Shown piece after piece: positions 43,012 through 55,334 of a DNA stretch of 64,000 nt (positions are counted from its first letter, which is position 1; each line of letters starts with the position of its first letter). The stretch is from Vicia villosa (taxonomy: Eukaryota > Streptophyta > Magnoliopsida > Fabales > Fabaceae). Under the pieces are notes generated by a model that was not told the DNA's origin, did not search any database, and was given only the letters and a program-made list of their open reading frames with translations. Position numbers and translations under genes: made by a program. The DNA is taken from positions 72,388,144-72,452,143 of the forward strand of contig NC_081181.1 of the NCBI RefSeq assembly GCF_029867415.1, given 5' to 3'.

Positions 43012-43959
43012 AGGTTGTCGTTTTTTTTACCTCCCCGTTTCACGTGGGAGGATGGCACGCTAGACCCTTCACGCGAAATTTGGAAGGAGAATGCGCTCGT
43101 GGTGGGATGAATTTTGTTTCAGTTCTTCCTACGATATCACACGAACTTTCTTATTGTCCTACGAGTAGGAAAGGGAAAAAAAGATCTCAACTAAACCCTA
43201 GGAGTTTTCTAAGTGTGGGGATTACACCTAGACTAGAAATTCTGGAGTCCGGGGGGTCGGTTATACATAGGGAAGTGTTTAAACACCCTACATATCTGTA
43301 GTACTCTATAGGAACCTTCTCTGTGTCATTGTGATTGTGTTTACTGCTAATGATTGGGAAAGTTTCTCCTTTGTATTAGGAGAAGGAATTGAATTGAATA
43401 AAAGAAAGACTGACTGACTGACAAACTGACTATTTTTGGTAATTTATTAGCTCGCTGAGATTCCTTGTGAACCTCATGCCTACATATCCCTAATGGAAGT
43501 CAGAGCTTAATGTAGTTCGGGGAACTAATTAATTATTAATTATTTTTGGGTGCCTTGCTTGAAGCTCAAGGTGGAAGCTTTGAATTAAATCTCTGTTTAC
43601 AGTAAAGAGACATGAAGTCATCTTTATAGAGAGGTATTTCTACTATTCCACCACAAACATTAAAAGAGTGACAGAATAACTGAATTCATTTCATTCAAGA
43701 GGGGGACCTTACTTGTGTATGTGCAAGTATACTAGTCAAATGCCTCTTAAATGAAAGAAAGATGCTCATCCAAATTAGGGAAAGTTACCACATGTCTGGG
43801 TTTTACTGCCAGCTCATGCCTTTCAAAATCCTAAATGGGAGACTTGATTAAAATGAAATGTAATGTTTGTTTGTTTGAATGTGGTGAGATAGAAGAAAGA
43901 TCTCTCTATAGAGATAAGCTATGTCTATCTACTGTATAAAAGATTTGATTTTTAACTGG

Positions 43960-44820
43960 CTTGTATGAGGCCCAAGCTTAAGGCTTTTTGATTGATTGAT
44001 TATGATTCTGGGAGAAAACTCCACTGAGGATTAATTTACAAGGGATTTTTATGTTCTGTACAAAGCCCAGAATTGAGGCTGACTCTACTTGGGGAGTGTC
44101 TATTTTGATGGATTTTATTTGGTGTTCTGTACAAAGCCCAGAATTGAGGCTGACTCTAGTTAGGGGAAATATTATTTTCTGCCTTGTATGAAGCCCAAGG
44201 TTGTGGCGGACTCTTAAATAAACTAAGTATGGATGACTCTATGGGAAAAGATCCTAGATGTTAGGAATCTTTGACACATGAAATATGGTTTATCTGCCTT
44301 GTACAAAGCCCAAGGTTGTGGCTACTGAACAATGAAGGACTCACTAGGGGAGACTCTATTATCTGCCTTGCACAATGCCCAAGGTTGAGGCTGAATATTA
44401 ACAGGGAGTTTTATTGTTTTGGTGCCTTGTATGAAGCCCAAGGTTGAGGCTAACTGTTTTTTTGTTGGTTTTGACTCTATTGAAGGATTTATTTATTAAA
44501 AGACTGATTTTTTTGGAAGCTAACCCTTTCCAGGGATTTTGACTCAGCTGGAGACATTGTCTGTTAAAAGACTGATTTTTGTCATGTTTTTTGGAGGCTG
44601 ACCCTTTCCAGGGGTTTTGACTCTTTTGGGGAAATTATCTCCTACGAGAAATGAATCTTTGGTTTTTGAAGAAGTGATTTTGGAGGCTAACCCTTTCCAG
44701 GGTTTTTGTTAAAATGAAAGAATGATTTGGAGGCTAACCCTTTCCAGGGGTTTTTATTAAGATGAAAGAAATGATTTGGAGGCTAACCCTTTCCAGGGGT
44801 TTTTATTAAGATGATTGGCA
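43960..44820. repeat. imperfect short-repeat cluster in Ogre-C 5' LTR
   Basis: Same phrases as at 19540-20400, with one 18-base difference near 44660 where this copy has extra TTTGAAGAAGTGAT-type sequence before a repeat. Confidence 0.8.
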
Positions 44821-46319
44821 GAAAGATTATCTAGTGGAGACTTCTTGTTTAAAGCCTAAGATGAAGGCTGACTCTGACTGAGGATAAGCAAACATGGATC
44901 CTAGACTCTGCTAAGGAAAATTGATGAAGATAAGGGTGACAGAGACTGTCCATGTCTCTCATTCCAAAAGGTGTACTCAATGTAAAATTGAGACAAACTT
45001 AGCTTGTTTAAAGTCTGGTTTAAATTGGAAGAAACTCACCAGGGTATGTTAAAAGGTGACTAAAGACTTGTTCCTATGTTTATAAGAAACCTGATGGGTC
45101 CTTGTATACAAGCTCAAGAGGAAGCTGGAAATGCTTTTAAGAAGCCTGTGGGTCCTTGTACAAAGCCCAAGAGGAGGCTAATCGAGGGTCATCGAGGGTC
45201 CTTGTTATAGCACAAGAGAAAGCTATGTAGTTTTGAACTTATTTTGGCTTTAAGCAAATGGGTAAGAGGTTTCACCGGGAATAATTCCTCTTTGGGTGGA
45301 TGTGTCCTATTTTTTTGGATTCTAAGGTTTTTGCCAAGATGTTTCATCGGGAATAATTCATCTTGGGGGTTTGAACTACAGATCTCTAATTAGGAAAGAG
45401 CCTTCACCGGGAAGACATTCTCAATCCTAGGCCATATTCCTATAATATATATATAGTTTAACTGTCCTAGGGTTTATACTCAAATGTAGTTTTAAACTAA
45501 TATATATGCACAGTTTATATTTGACAGTAATTTAAATAAAGACTGTAAATGGAAAGCTTGTAAAGCCTAACCTGGATGGAGTGGAGGCCTTTGAAGAAGT
45601 ACGTATAAAGCCTTACCAGCAATTGGTGGATAACAGTTGAATATATATATGATAAACAGTTAATGTTTTTTTGAAAACAGAAGAAGTGAAGATGGACAAA
45701 GGTCACATAGGTATCTGAAGAGTTTCACCGGGAATAATGCCCTTCAAATACCAGAAGAATGTTTTGAAAACAGAAAGAAGATTTTGAAAATACAGTTTTG
45801 AAAACAAGCTAAGAAGAGAAGAAGGTGTTGGGACTTACACTCTATTAGAGGCCCATTTAAAAATGATTTACTGTATATGAGAAACAGTTGAAAATGATTG
45901 AAATGATATAAGGTTTTGTTGTTTGAAAAACTTAATCATCTGTTTGGTCGGAGATTGAAAACAGTTTTGCAAATTGACAAAAGTCAACTTAATTAAGGAA
46001 AAGATGAAATCTATACCTAATTAAGACCTAAATAATTAGGGTTTTATCATAAAATTATTCACAAAGTAATTAGGTTAAAACAAAATGAAAATACATATTT
46101 TAAAGTATTTAAGAAAACATTTAAAACATACTATTTTAAACCTAATTAAAATACATGAAATAAATAATATTTTTATGATTTTTTTGATTATTCATAAAAT
46201 AGGTATATTAAATAACAAGTGTGTGAAAAATGAAGTGAAAATGATTTAATTTGATAGGTGAATTAATTGTGTGAAGTTGTGAGAAAAATGAAGGAAATTA
46301 GTGGTAAAAAATTGGGTTT

Positions 46320-46394
46320 GTCTCCTCCAAGGTTTGAACACACGCCCTCTAAGTCACCAGCTCAAAATAACACCACTGAGCCAACGCGCGCTTG
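46320..46394 (-). repeat. tRNA-like module 1 in Ogre-C 5' LTR
   Basis: Copy of 21893-21967 with the A-box and B-box words unchanged. Confidence 0.6.
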
Positions 46395-46470
46395 GTGATT
46401 ATAACACACACCCAGTTCATTATATTTTCAAACAAGTGGTAAATCATGGAAAAATAAAAGAAACAAAAAG

Positions 46471-46551
46471 TCTGGGGCGAGGGGGATTCGAACCCCAGAC
46501 CTTGGGCATGAGGAGACTAAGAGCGCATGTGAGGCCACTAGGGCAAACGAT
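46471..46551 (-). repeat. tRNA-like module 2 in Ogre-C 5' LTR
   Basis: Copy of 22043-22125 with the A-box-like and B-box words unchanged; nearby differences are outside the module. Confidence 0.65.
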
Positions 46552-49044
46552 GAATTTGTTTGTAAAACACAAACCATTCAAAATAAAATAAACTTGGCCC
46601 TTAGATTTGAAAATGGCGCCACCCTCCATCTTCGTCTTCAACCTCAAGCTCCAACATTTTTGAAATTCTAATTCTCTCAAATCTCAACCAATGGCCAAGG
46701 TGTAAACATGAAACTTGCTCTAAATTCACTCACGATTCTGAATATGTAACTAACATAAATTTATATTAACTATATCTAACTAATTTACCAGAAAACGTGA
46801 AGAACCCTAAAATTTAAAAATCAAATTAAATGGCTTTACTTAAAGATAAATGAATGATGATAGAGGGTTTTCAATCCTCTGATGATGCTGAACAAGATAG
46901 AATCGAGCTTTATCACAAAGAGTACTTAAATTAAAGAGATAGAGTTCAGAAACTTACCTCTGAAAATGGAGGTCGTGAAGATGGTAGAGAGCACCTGAGC
47001 TTGTATGAATGATCCCAAAAGCTTCCTTGGGACTCAGTGATGCTAACTGAATGCTTATTGTAACTTCAATTCTCCTGAATTGCTCTATGGACCTCCCTCG
47101 ATTTGAGCTTCAAGTGGACATGGAGAGTGATGATTCTTGAGTTACAGACGGGCTGCAGCCATCTGAACAGCTTCACTATGACCAGAGGAACGTGCCTGGA
47201 TGCTTGGCTTTGTTGGAAACCTTCTGAATTGCTCTATGGACCTCCAACTGCAACAACTCCAAAGTGAGAGCAACAATGGCGTTCCTCCACTTACAGAAGT
47301 GATCAGGTGCTTGGATCACCTCAAATGAACCCCTTTGAGATGTTAGAATGCTTACTTTCCAAAGATAAGCTCTGGTTTGAAGAAAACGATTCTTCTTGCC
47401 AAAGAACTTTGAAAAACCAATAAGCAAGAGGAGAGAAAGAGAAAGCAAGGAATATGGTTGCTTTTGTGTGTTTTTTGAATGAGAAAGAGTCCTCTATTTA
47501 TAGGCAATTGATTCAGTACTGATTGAGAGAGTGAGCTTGCTTAATGAGGGAGTTTTGAGTTCTTGGCCATGAAGAAATTCAAAGAATCTTCAAAATGCAA
47601 TGATGGCCAAATCGAGCTAGCTCCCTATCTATTGATCTTATATGGTCTTGGGGAACATTTCTGATGCAGAGGAGTGTTCCAATTGGTTGGTGAGAAGATT
47701 CCTTGGGTGATTCATCAATTTGCCATAAATTCACAAATGTAATCATTACATAATCACATGTTCTTGTTTTTAGAATCTTCTTCAATTCTCATGTCATGGT
47801 AAAAATGAATGCATGGCATGTTTTCAGATGTGTTATGGGTCGTGTAGCATCCATAAGTGAGGTCATGTGCACAAAATTGCAAAGTTCAAAAATGATGCAT
47901 GACCTATAATTTTACTTCATGGTGCCAACTTTGAACAAGCATAACTCTTAGCTCAAAATGAATTTGGAGAAGGTTGAGCACAATTTGGAAAGCCCTAAAC
48001 ATCTACTTCAAATCATTAGTTTGGGGTTTCTTCAGAATCATTTGGGAAAATTGTGAAAAATGAGCCCAAAGTTGGATGAAAACTAGGTTAAAAACACTTA
48101 GAAAAATTTCTAAGTTTTTATAACCTAAAGCTTGAAAATTCCAAATCTCTTAAATGGTTGATCTTTTGAAAAAAGTTCCTATGTAAGATATTGTTTTATT
48201 TTGAAAAATCTACAACTTTCATGTTGGAAGTTTTTTGAGTTGTGTAGGTGAAATTTTGTGTTCCCATAATGCCCTCGAAAACCCTAATTCCCGACTTTTT
48301 GCTCCTTGAAGATTCTTCTTGAATTTCTTTGGTCAAATGACTTTAATATCCATATATTGATGATATTGATCCTTGAAAGTCATGGTTTGACCAAAAATCT
48401 TAAAACTCAAAGGTGATCCCATACAGTTGACTTTTTCCAAATAAGGTGAGATTTTGGACTTTTGTGTGGAATTAAGATCTTCTCCTCAAATGAGTGATGT
48501 AAATGGGTTATATTGAGGTAGTAGAGGTTCTTGAATCATGTCTTGAGTTTTGGATCCATGCCCTGATTAAAAGTCAACTATCCAGATGAATTAGGTTAAA
48601 AACCCTAATTGTCGACCAGATGAAAATGATGACTGTGGATCTTGAATTGAGGTGTGATGTCCAGTGGATCTTGTCATATGAGCCAATTGAAGATGATTGA
48701 TGTCTTTGAATGATGTCCTGGAGCTTTTTAGGGTTTCCCAAAGGTGATCCCTGATTTCAGTCCTTGATAGGCTCAAAAACCCTAGTCTGGTGATCTGAGT
48801 AAATCTGTACTCAGAGGACTGGGTGTCTAATCAATCATAGGTGAAAAAATGAAGCTCTTGAGTCCTATGATTATGTTAGAGACTAATCCTTCTACTGATT
48901 GATCCTTTGCCTGAGTTTTCTTGTCTTTGAACATCCTTGATTAAATGCCAAATGAAGAAGTGACTGCTCTGGGTACTTGCTTTTGACCTGATGAAAATCC
49001 TGAAGATATGTCATCTCAGGGGGGTCAAAAATTAGGGTATGACA

Positions 49045-49049
49045 CAATG
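49045..49049. other. CAATG target-site duplication of Ogre-C (right)
   Basis: Matches 18591-18595. Confidence 0.8.
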
Positions 49050-50194
49050 GTGTATGAATATATTTTATTTTATATTTTTTCATGCAATGCAATGTGGCAT
49101 AGAGCGGGGGTTACTATAAGGATACCCCACACATTTTAAGGGATAAACCCAAGGAAACCCCTCAAGGACTGGGATAATGATAGATGGATGGAAACCCAAA
49201 CCCTACAAGTTAGAGGGTGCGCGAGAACAAGCATGGAGTGACCGTTTAGGACAGTCACTAGATCTTATAGCCATCGAGAGGCCAATCGAACGCATGCTAA
49301 CAAGGTTGTCCTTCGTATGAGGGATGTGATTGTTTTTAGAAATAGAATCTTTATAGGCTATGGGACACGTAGATGTAAGCATGGGGTGACTGTTCATGAC
49401 AGTCACTAAGTCTCATGGCCATCGAGAGGCCAATCAACATGCATAGGTGGAGGTGTCCTTCGTGGGAAGGACATGGTTTTAGAAATGGGGACCCTGCAGG
49501 CCAGGGAACGTGTAGGAATACTTGCAAAAATTAAAACGCAAGACATTCGCAGTATACAAATTGTAAACACATAATAAGCACATAAGCACATAAGCCCTAG
49601 GTTCATAGGTTCGACGTAGCGGCTTAGGGTGCCTACCCTTCCCATTGGTATGTTCTAGAAGGTCTCATGGGGTCGTTCGTAGCCGTCGAGACTTTTTGTC
49701 TCTTTGGATTTTAGAACAACTCATTTTATCCATGAGGTTCGAGTTTTTGGGGTAGGTTCCTAGAGAGATCAGCCAAATACCAAGTCCAGCCCTCAACAAG
49801 GTCGAGCCTCGTATCAGACCTTTCCGGATATTCAACCCACTCTGAGTGGAATTATAATAAGACTCGTAGGCGATGTAATTCCCCTCTGGTCATTATTATA
49901 ATTCCCACGCTTAGGTTTAACGCAATTTATATATAACCCAAAAAGTGCAGTAAAATAGCAAATATTCACGTAAACAAATATTTAATTAAATTACTGTAAA
50001 TAAATGTAATTGTTGTAAATAATTGAAATTGCAAGTAAATAAATAAATAAATAAAATTTAAATATTTACAATAAACCATAAACCCTAAAATGGCGAATTA
50101 GCCAAACCCTAATAGTTAGCCACAAACCTAAATAATTTATCAAACCTAAACCCTGCCAAACCTAGGAGCATAATAATTCACCATTGATGATTTA
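49050..50194 (-). other. Tat-B 5' leader, separated from gag by Ogre-C
   Basis: Between the Tat-B primer site and the Ogre-C insertion. No recognised gene; it contains an imperfect 148-bp duplication (49225-49520). Joined to 18590 it leads into Tat-B gag. Confidence 0.75.
49225..49520. repeat. two imperfect copies of a 148-bp unit in the Tat-B leader
   Basis: GCATGG(A/G)GTGAC starts at 49231 and 49379. Both copies share ACAGTCACTA, GCCATCGAGAGGCCAATC and TGTCCTTCGT. They are diverged by substitutions and small indels. Confidence 0.8.
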
Positions 50195-50212
50195 TCCCCA
50201 GCAGAGTCGCCA
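50195..50212 (-). promoter_or_regulatory. Tat-B primer-binding site (tRNA-Arg type)
   Basis: On the minus strand TGGCGACTCTGCTGGGGA, two bases from the 5' LTR end. It is the same type as in Ogre-C with one base different, which shows Tat-B is a minus-strand relative of Ogre. Confidence 0.88.
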
Positions 50213-50214
50213 GC

Positions 50215-52782
50215 TGTAGCAACCTGCCCTAAAAATATAGACTTTTAGAGGCGCCACCTATTCTGAAGGGCGAATAGGAAACCCTACGCAGATATGAGAT
50301 TCAGGGTAAGTTTATTATAATCAGGTCGAGGGAAGGTGTTAGGCACCCTCAACCCTTTCCTATGGCTTTGAATCTAAGGTGACAGTTTTATGGCTAAAAT
50401 TATTAAGGCAAGGTTCATGCTTTCAAGGATTAATAATTAAGGGAAACGAATCGGGAAAAATTGAGATTTAGAGGGAAGGGGACTCGCCTTGGTTATCCAA
50501 GTGCCTACGTATCTCCTTAGGAGAATCAGAGTCAACGTAGTTCGGGCACAGGGTTGTACGCCTTAGGATTGAATTTGGGGTTTGAAATTGTTTAAAGGCT
50601 TTTTGGATGGCCTGTCATAGTTTTGAAATTGATTAGAATGTGGGAAAATGTTTTGAAGTTAGCGTACAACCCTGGTTTGATTTGGCACCGTTAGATGCGA
50701 TGACCAATGGATTTGGTCATCATAGCTAACGGATTAAAGGCATTGCTGATTGCTCAGATCGATAGATTGATCATCGCGGGCAGCAAATTGAAGGTGTTTT
50801 AGTTGGTGTATTTTTATCTCTCGTCTAAAGCGACTGATAGCTTCAGTCGGGTCGAGGAGAGAATTGATCGAGAGTTATTTGAATTATTAAAAAATAATTA
50901 ATTTAGACAAATAATCTAAATATCCTAAGTTAATCTAATTAAATAGAATTGAAATGATTGTGTGAAAAAGATACAAAAACTTTAGTTTTTATTATGAGGA
51001 AGAAAATCTAACTAAAGCATGTTTGTGATATTTCTTGATGTTAAAACAACCATTAACAAGAAACATGCGCGAGACTAAACAATTTAATAGAACATGCTCA
51101 AACAGTAAACCAAGGGGTGTGACTAGCAGATGGAGCGCTGGAGATTCGTATGGGCTCAAAGTCTGGGTCCTACAACCATTTTGAAACAAGCTAGGGGGGG
51201 TGCGGTTCAAAAAAAAAACAAAGGGTGGTGGATGGTAAAATCACTTCGGGCCTAACCCAAGACACCAAAACGCCTCCCATCCCTTTTGTTTCATTATCTA
51301 TTATGGTCTTCACAACACAAACCACTTTTTCTCTTCAAAATGGAACTACAAACCTGTAAATGAAACTATGTTTCTAACAGTAATGAAATCTCTCCATCTC
51401 ACTTACAAATCAAAACAACAACCATCCAATTTAACTCAAATCTCTTTCTTAACAACAACATAAATCATACCATGGATCCGAGCCAAAGAGAAAGAGGAGA
51501 AGTGGATGTTGCTTGCAGTGGCGGTTCGCGCGGAGTCGACGGCGGATGTGTGCGATCGGAGAACCGAGGCGGGATCTGCGTAGTCGACGGATCTGGGACG
51601 GAGCTTGGGGCTGTTGCCGTCGTGTTGTCCGGATGACGGCAGCTTTGCGTGCTGCGTGTGGAGCTTATTTCTTGTATTCAGGAAAGTGTTAGCTCCAATT
51701 CGTCCTCTAATCCCTTCCCTTCTTCTTATTTTGCCGGTTCGGATGAAGATTAAGGTGTGACTTCGACTTCGCGACGGCTCCGATTTTCCAGAATTTCTCC
51801 TCCCCCTTCTTCTTATGATTTTCTTGCTTTTATATTATTAGGGTTAGATTAGATTAGGAAATATTTGATTCAAGTTAGAGATTCGATTCGTTTGTAAATT
51901 GATTTATAAGATTTTCAATAAAATTATTTGATTCAATTCTGTTTTGAGTTTTATTCCAATTTGATTTTGAGTTTGCTTGTTAAGATTAGATTTGATTTTG
52001 TTATGTTTTGTTCCGGATTTTGTTTTCTGTTACGCGTTTGATTGAGGATCCATGGGCCTGGGTTTGTGACGATGGAGATTAGGGTTTCGTGGGTGATGTC
52101 GCAGCGGCTATGGTTTGCTGCGTGAGACTGAAGACGAAGGTGAACAGTGGCCGGGTCGGTTCTGACCCGGTCCACTCCTGATCCGTGTGTGGCCCAAACC
52201 AATGGCCCAATAATTTTCTTTCTGTTATCACTTTGTGGCCCAAAAGACAACAAAACACCAATCACCAAAAATCCATTGATTTGCTTAATTTAATTAATCA
52301 ATTAATCAGTAAAAGTAAGCTAATCAATCGATAATACTCCCCTAATAATAACCCAATAAAATAATATTCTGATAACCAATTATATTAATATTAATAATAA
52401 ACTTGATTAATCTTTACTAACCTAATATTAATTTTAAAATTAATATTTAGGAATTAACAAATATTAATAAGCTATGATTAATAGTAATGTAAATGGTTAA
52501 ATGGTGATAAGCAAATGGGCCTATTGGGCCCTAACATTTTCTATTTCTAGCAAGACACCCCTCTATTTTTTTCTACGAACCAAAAAGATGAAAGAAAAAA
52601 AACCCAAGTGCCAATTGAATTTAGAGATTTTTGCTATTTACACCCTCTCTTTTCTTTGATCAAGGGAATTTTATAGGAGAGCGAGTTTAATAATAGGTAT
52701 ACTAAACCCTATGGCTCCTAATTTTTAACACCCTTAATAAATTAAAATTGGAATTGCACCGGGTAAATTTTGGGGTATGACA
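50215..52782 (-). mobile_element. Tat-B 5' LTR
   Basis: 2568 bases, partner of 11139-13693. Starts (minus) TGTCATACCCC at 52782 and ends GCTACA at 50215. Followed on the plus strand by CCTAT. Confidence 0.92.
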
Positions 52783-53330
52783 CCTATAAATAGAAGTTCT
52801 GATGAGAAGCTGAATAGAACACTTTGCGCATACATACAGAAACGCTGTCAAATTCAAAAGCTTTCAAACTTCATCTTCAACCTCACTACATTGATGTTGT
52901 AATATCTTAGTGAGATTAAGCTTAAACTTAAGAGAAAAATCACAGTTGTGATAATAGCTTATTAAGAAGCATTGTAACTCTTATAAGAATTTGTTTACAT
53001 TAAGTTGTAAGAACTAGAGGAGATCAAGTTGTGATCGGATTCTCTAGAAAGTCTTAGAGGGTATCTAAGCATTGTGTTCCTAGAGTGATCAGGTTGTGAT
53101 CAGAATACTCTAGAAGACTTAGAGGGTATCTAAGTGGAAAACCATTGTAATCTTGTGTGATTAGTGGATTAAATCCTCAGGTGAGGTAAATCACTCCAAG
53201 GGGGTGGACTGGAGTAGTTTAGTTAACAACGAACCAGGATAAAAATCATTGTGCAAATTGTTTTTATCTTACAAGTTTTAAAGCTACACTTATTCAAACC
53301 CCCCCTTTCTAAGTGTTTTTCTATCCTTCA
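52783..53330 (+). mobile_element. Sire-A 5' LTR, second part (R-U5)
   Basis: Continues the LTR from 11138, starting with the right copy of CCTAT and ending in CTATCCTTCA. The LTR ends in CA and the primer site follows after two bases. Total LTR length is about 1.13 kb once the duplicated CCTAT is counted once. Confidence 0.88.
52785..52793 (+). promoter_or_regulatory. TATA box of the Sire-A LTR
   Basis: TATAAATAG, preceded by CC, a good plant TATA box in the middle of the LTR. The Tat-B target duplication (CCTAT) includes its first three bases, so the box is intact here but cut off from its upstream U3, which lies 41.6 kb away. Confidence 0.75.
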
Positions 53331-53332
53331 AT

Positions 53333-53344
53333 TGGTATCAGAGC
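53333..53344 (+). promoter_or_regulatory. Sire-A primer-binding site (initiator-Met tRNA)
   Basis: TGGTATCAGAGC, the standard plant Ty1-copia primer site, two bases after the LTR end. Confidence 0.92.
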
Positions 53345-53414
53345 ATGGTTCTAAGGTGCAAGCACTTAACCGTATTTAGAAAAGATTCAGGAAGAGAAAA
53401 ACGCTTAAGTCAAG

Positions 53415-55334
53415 ATGGCTGGTGAAGATCCAACACATACATCCACATCTGGCTATACTGAGCAACATAATGGAAATGGTAACAATGGTTATACTAGACC
53501 ACCAGTATTTGATGGTGAAAACTTTGAATATTGGAAAGATAAACTTGAAAGTTACTTTCTTGGTCTAGATGGAGACTTATGGGATCTTCTGATGGATGGT
53601 TACAAACATCCAGTGAAAGCTAGTGGTGTAAAGCTTACAAGACAAGAGATGAATGATGATCAAAAGAAGCAATTCAAAAATCATCACAAGTGTAGGACTG
53701 TTTTGTTGAATGCTATCTCTCATGCTGAATATCAGAAGATATCTAACAGGGAAACTGCCTATGACATATATGAATCATTGAAAATGACTCATGAGGGAAA
53801 TGCCCAAGTCAAGGAGACTAAAGCTCTTGCTTTGATCCAAAAATATGAAAACTTCAAGATGGAGGATGATGAAAATATTGAGAAGATGTTCTCAATATTT
53901 CAAACACTAACTGCTGGTTTAAGAGTTCTTGACAAGGGATACACAAGGGCTGATCATGTCAAGAAGATCATCAGAAGCTTGCCAAGAAGATGGGGTCCTA
54001 TGGTGAATGCTTTCAAAATTGCCAAGAATCTGAATGAAGTCTCTCTTGAAGAATTAACCAGTGCTCTGAGGAGTCATGAAATTGAGCTGGATGCTAATGA
54101 ATCTCAGAAGAAAGGTAAGTCTATTGCATTAAAATCTAATTATAAAAAATGCACTAATGCTTTTCAGGCTGAAGAAGATGATTCTGAAGAATCGGAATCA
54201 GAAGAAGAAGATGAACTGTCTATGATCTCCAGAAGGGTTAACCAACTCTAGAAGAGCAAGCAAAGGAAGTTCAAAAACTTCAGAAGTTCAAAGAAGCCTG
54301 AAAGAGGAGAATCTTCTGGAAGCAGAAGATCTGACAAGAAGAAGGTCATTTGTTATGAGTGCAATGAGCCTGGACACTTCAAAAATGAATGTCCAAAACT
54401 TCAGAAGGAGAATCCCAAGAAGAAGTTTCATAAGAAGAAAGGTATTATGGCAACATGGGATGATTCAGAATCAGAATCAGACTCTGAAGGCGAGCAGGCA
54501 AACCTTGCACTGATGGCCACAGTGGATGATGGATCAGAATCTACATCAGAATCAGATTCTGGAGAGGTATTTTCTGAACTATCTAGAGAAGAGTTAGTTT
54601 CCAGTTTAACTGAACTTCTGGAACTCAAGGCTCATCTTAGCATCAAATACAAAAAGCTGAAAAAGCTATTTGAATTTGAAACTAAGAAGCTGGAAGTGGA
54701 AAATTCTGAACTGAAGGAAAAAGTTTTAAAATTATCCAAAGATATTGGATCTCCTTTTGAATCAGAAAAATCCATTCCTAGTATCAATCATATTCTGAAA
54801 GAATATGACTCGAGCTTCAGAAAGTTTTTATCTAGAAGTATTGGCAGAAGTCATCTTGCTTTTATTATATATGGTGTTTCTGGAAACAAAAGGATTGGCG
54901 TTGGCTATGAGGGTGATACCCCACACAAATTTGAACCTGTAGATGATATGAAAATCACATACAAGCCATTGTATGATCAATTCAAATATGGCCACTCACA
55001 TGATATTAGGCTCACTTCACATGCCAAAAGCTTCGATGCTACACACACTAAGAAGCATGTGACACAGCCTAGAAAATATCATGCTGCCAAATCTAAAGAA
55101 TATCATGCTGTTCCTCCTGTTGTTTATTATGCTAAACCCAAGTTCAATCAGAACTTGAGGAAAACTAACAAGAAAGGACCCAAGAAGTTGTGGGTACCTA
55201 AGGAGAAGATAATTTCTGTTGCAGATATCCTTGGCAGCAAAGAAGACAAAGCACAAAATGTCATGGTACCTGGACTCTGGGTGCTCGCGACACATGACGA
55301 GAAGAAGGTCTATGTTCCAAGACCTGGTGCTTAA
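53415..55334 (+). pseudogene. gag: Sire-A gag (one stop, frameshift at the protease)
   Basis: Structural polyprotein of a Ty1-copia element. Starts at ATG 53415 (MAGEDPTHTSTSGYTEQ), 71 bases after the primer site. Signs: PPVFDGENFEYWKDKLESYF, the gag-type block NRETAYDIYESLKMTHEGN, LPRRWGPMVNAFK, an acidic stretch, and a CCHC zinc knuckle CYECNEPGHFKNEC (near 54355). A TAG at 54249-54251, in frame, precedes the knuckle. The frame then runs to 55334 with a coiled-coil (LLELKAHLSIKYKKLKKLF). The protease start lies in the next frame, and the overlap 55219-55334 marks a frameshift at that point. Confidence 0.87.

Larger units (their letters stand above)
18596..49044 (-). mobile_element. Ogre-C: Ogre-type Ty3-gypsy retrotransposon with nested Ath-D
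   Basis: A 30.4-kb unit on the minus strand, about 24.7 kb once the Ath-D-related 5.8 kb is subtracted, which matches the usual Ogre size. Minus-strand order: 5' LTR (43013-49044), tRNA-Arg primer site, leader, ORF1, gag, protease, intron, RT, RNase H, archaeal-type RNase H, integrase, 3' region with tandem repeats, purine tract, 3' LTR (18596-24618). The extra ORF1 before gag, the intron after protease, the second RNase H and the 6-kb LTRs are the known features of Ogre. Flanked by CAATG. LTR differences by eye are about 1-2%. Confidence 0.93.
43013..49044 (-). mobile_element. Ogre-C 5' LTR
   Basis: About 6.03 kb, the partner of 18596-24618. On the minus strand it starts TGTCATACCC at 49044 and ends CGACAACC at 43013, next to the primer site. 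It lacks the ACA end seen in the 3' LTR. It carries the same keyword repeats (43960-44820), tRNA-like modules (46320-46394, 46471-46551) and other marks. As the 5' LTR it would carry the promoter. I could not pick out a convincing TATA box. Confidence 0.93.
11139..52782 (-). mobile_element. Tat-B: non-autonomous Tat-lineage Ty3-gypsy element (interrupted by Ogre-C)
   Basis: Own sequence is 11139-18590 plus 49050-52782, about 11.2 kb. It reads on the minus strand: the 5' LTR is 50215-52782, followed by a tRNA-Arg-type primer site (50195-50212), a leader of about 1.2 kb, a broken gag (18471-17000), a 3.3-kb non-coding 3' region with tandem repeats, a purine-rich stretch (GGTAATTAAATAGAGGCAGT, 13694-13713) and the 3' LTR (11139-13693). 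No protease, RT, RNase H or integrase is present, so it would need proteins from a relative. Flanked by CCTAT on both sides. Confidence 0.85.
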
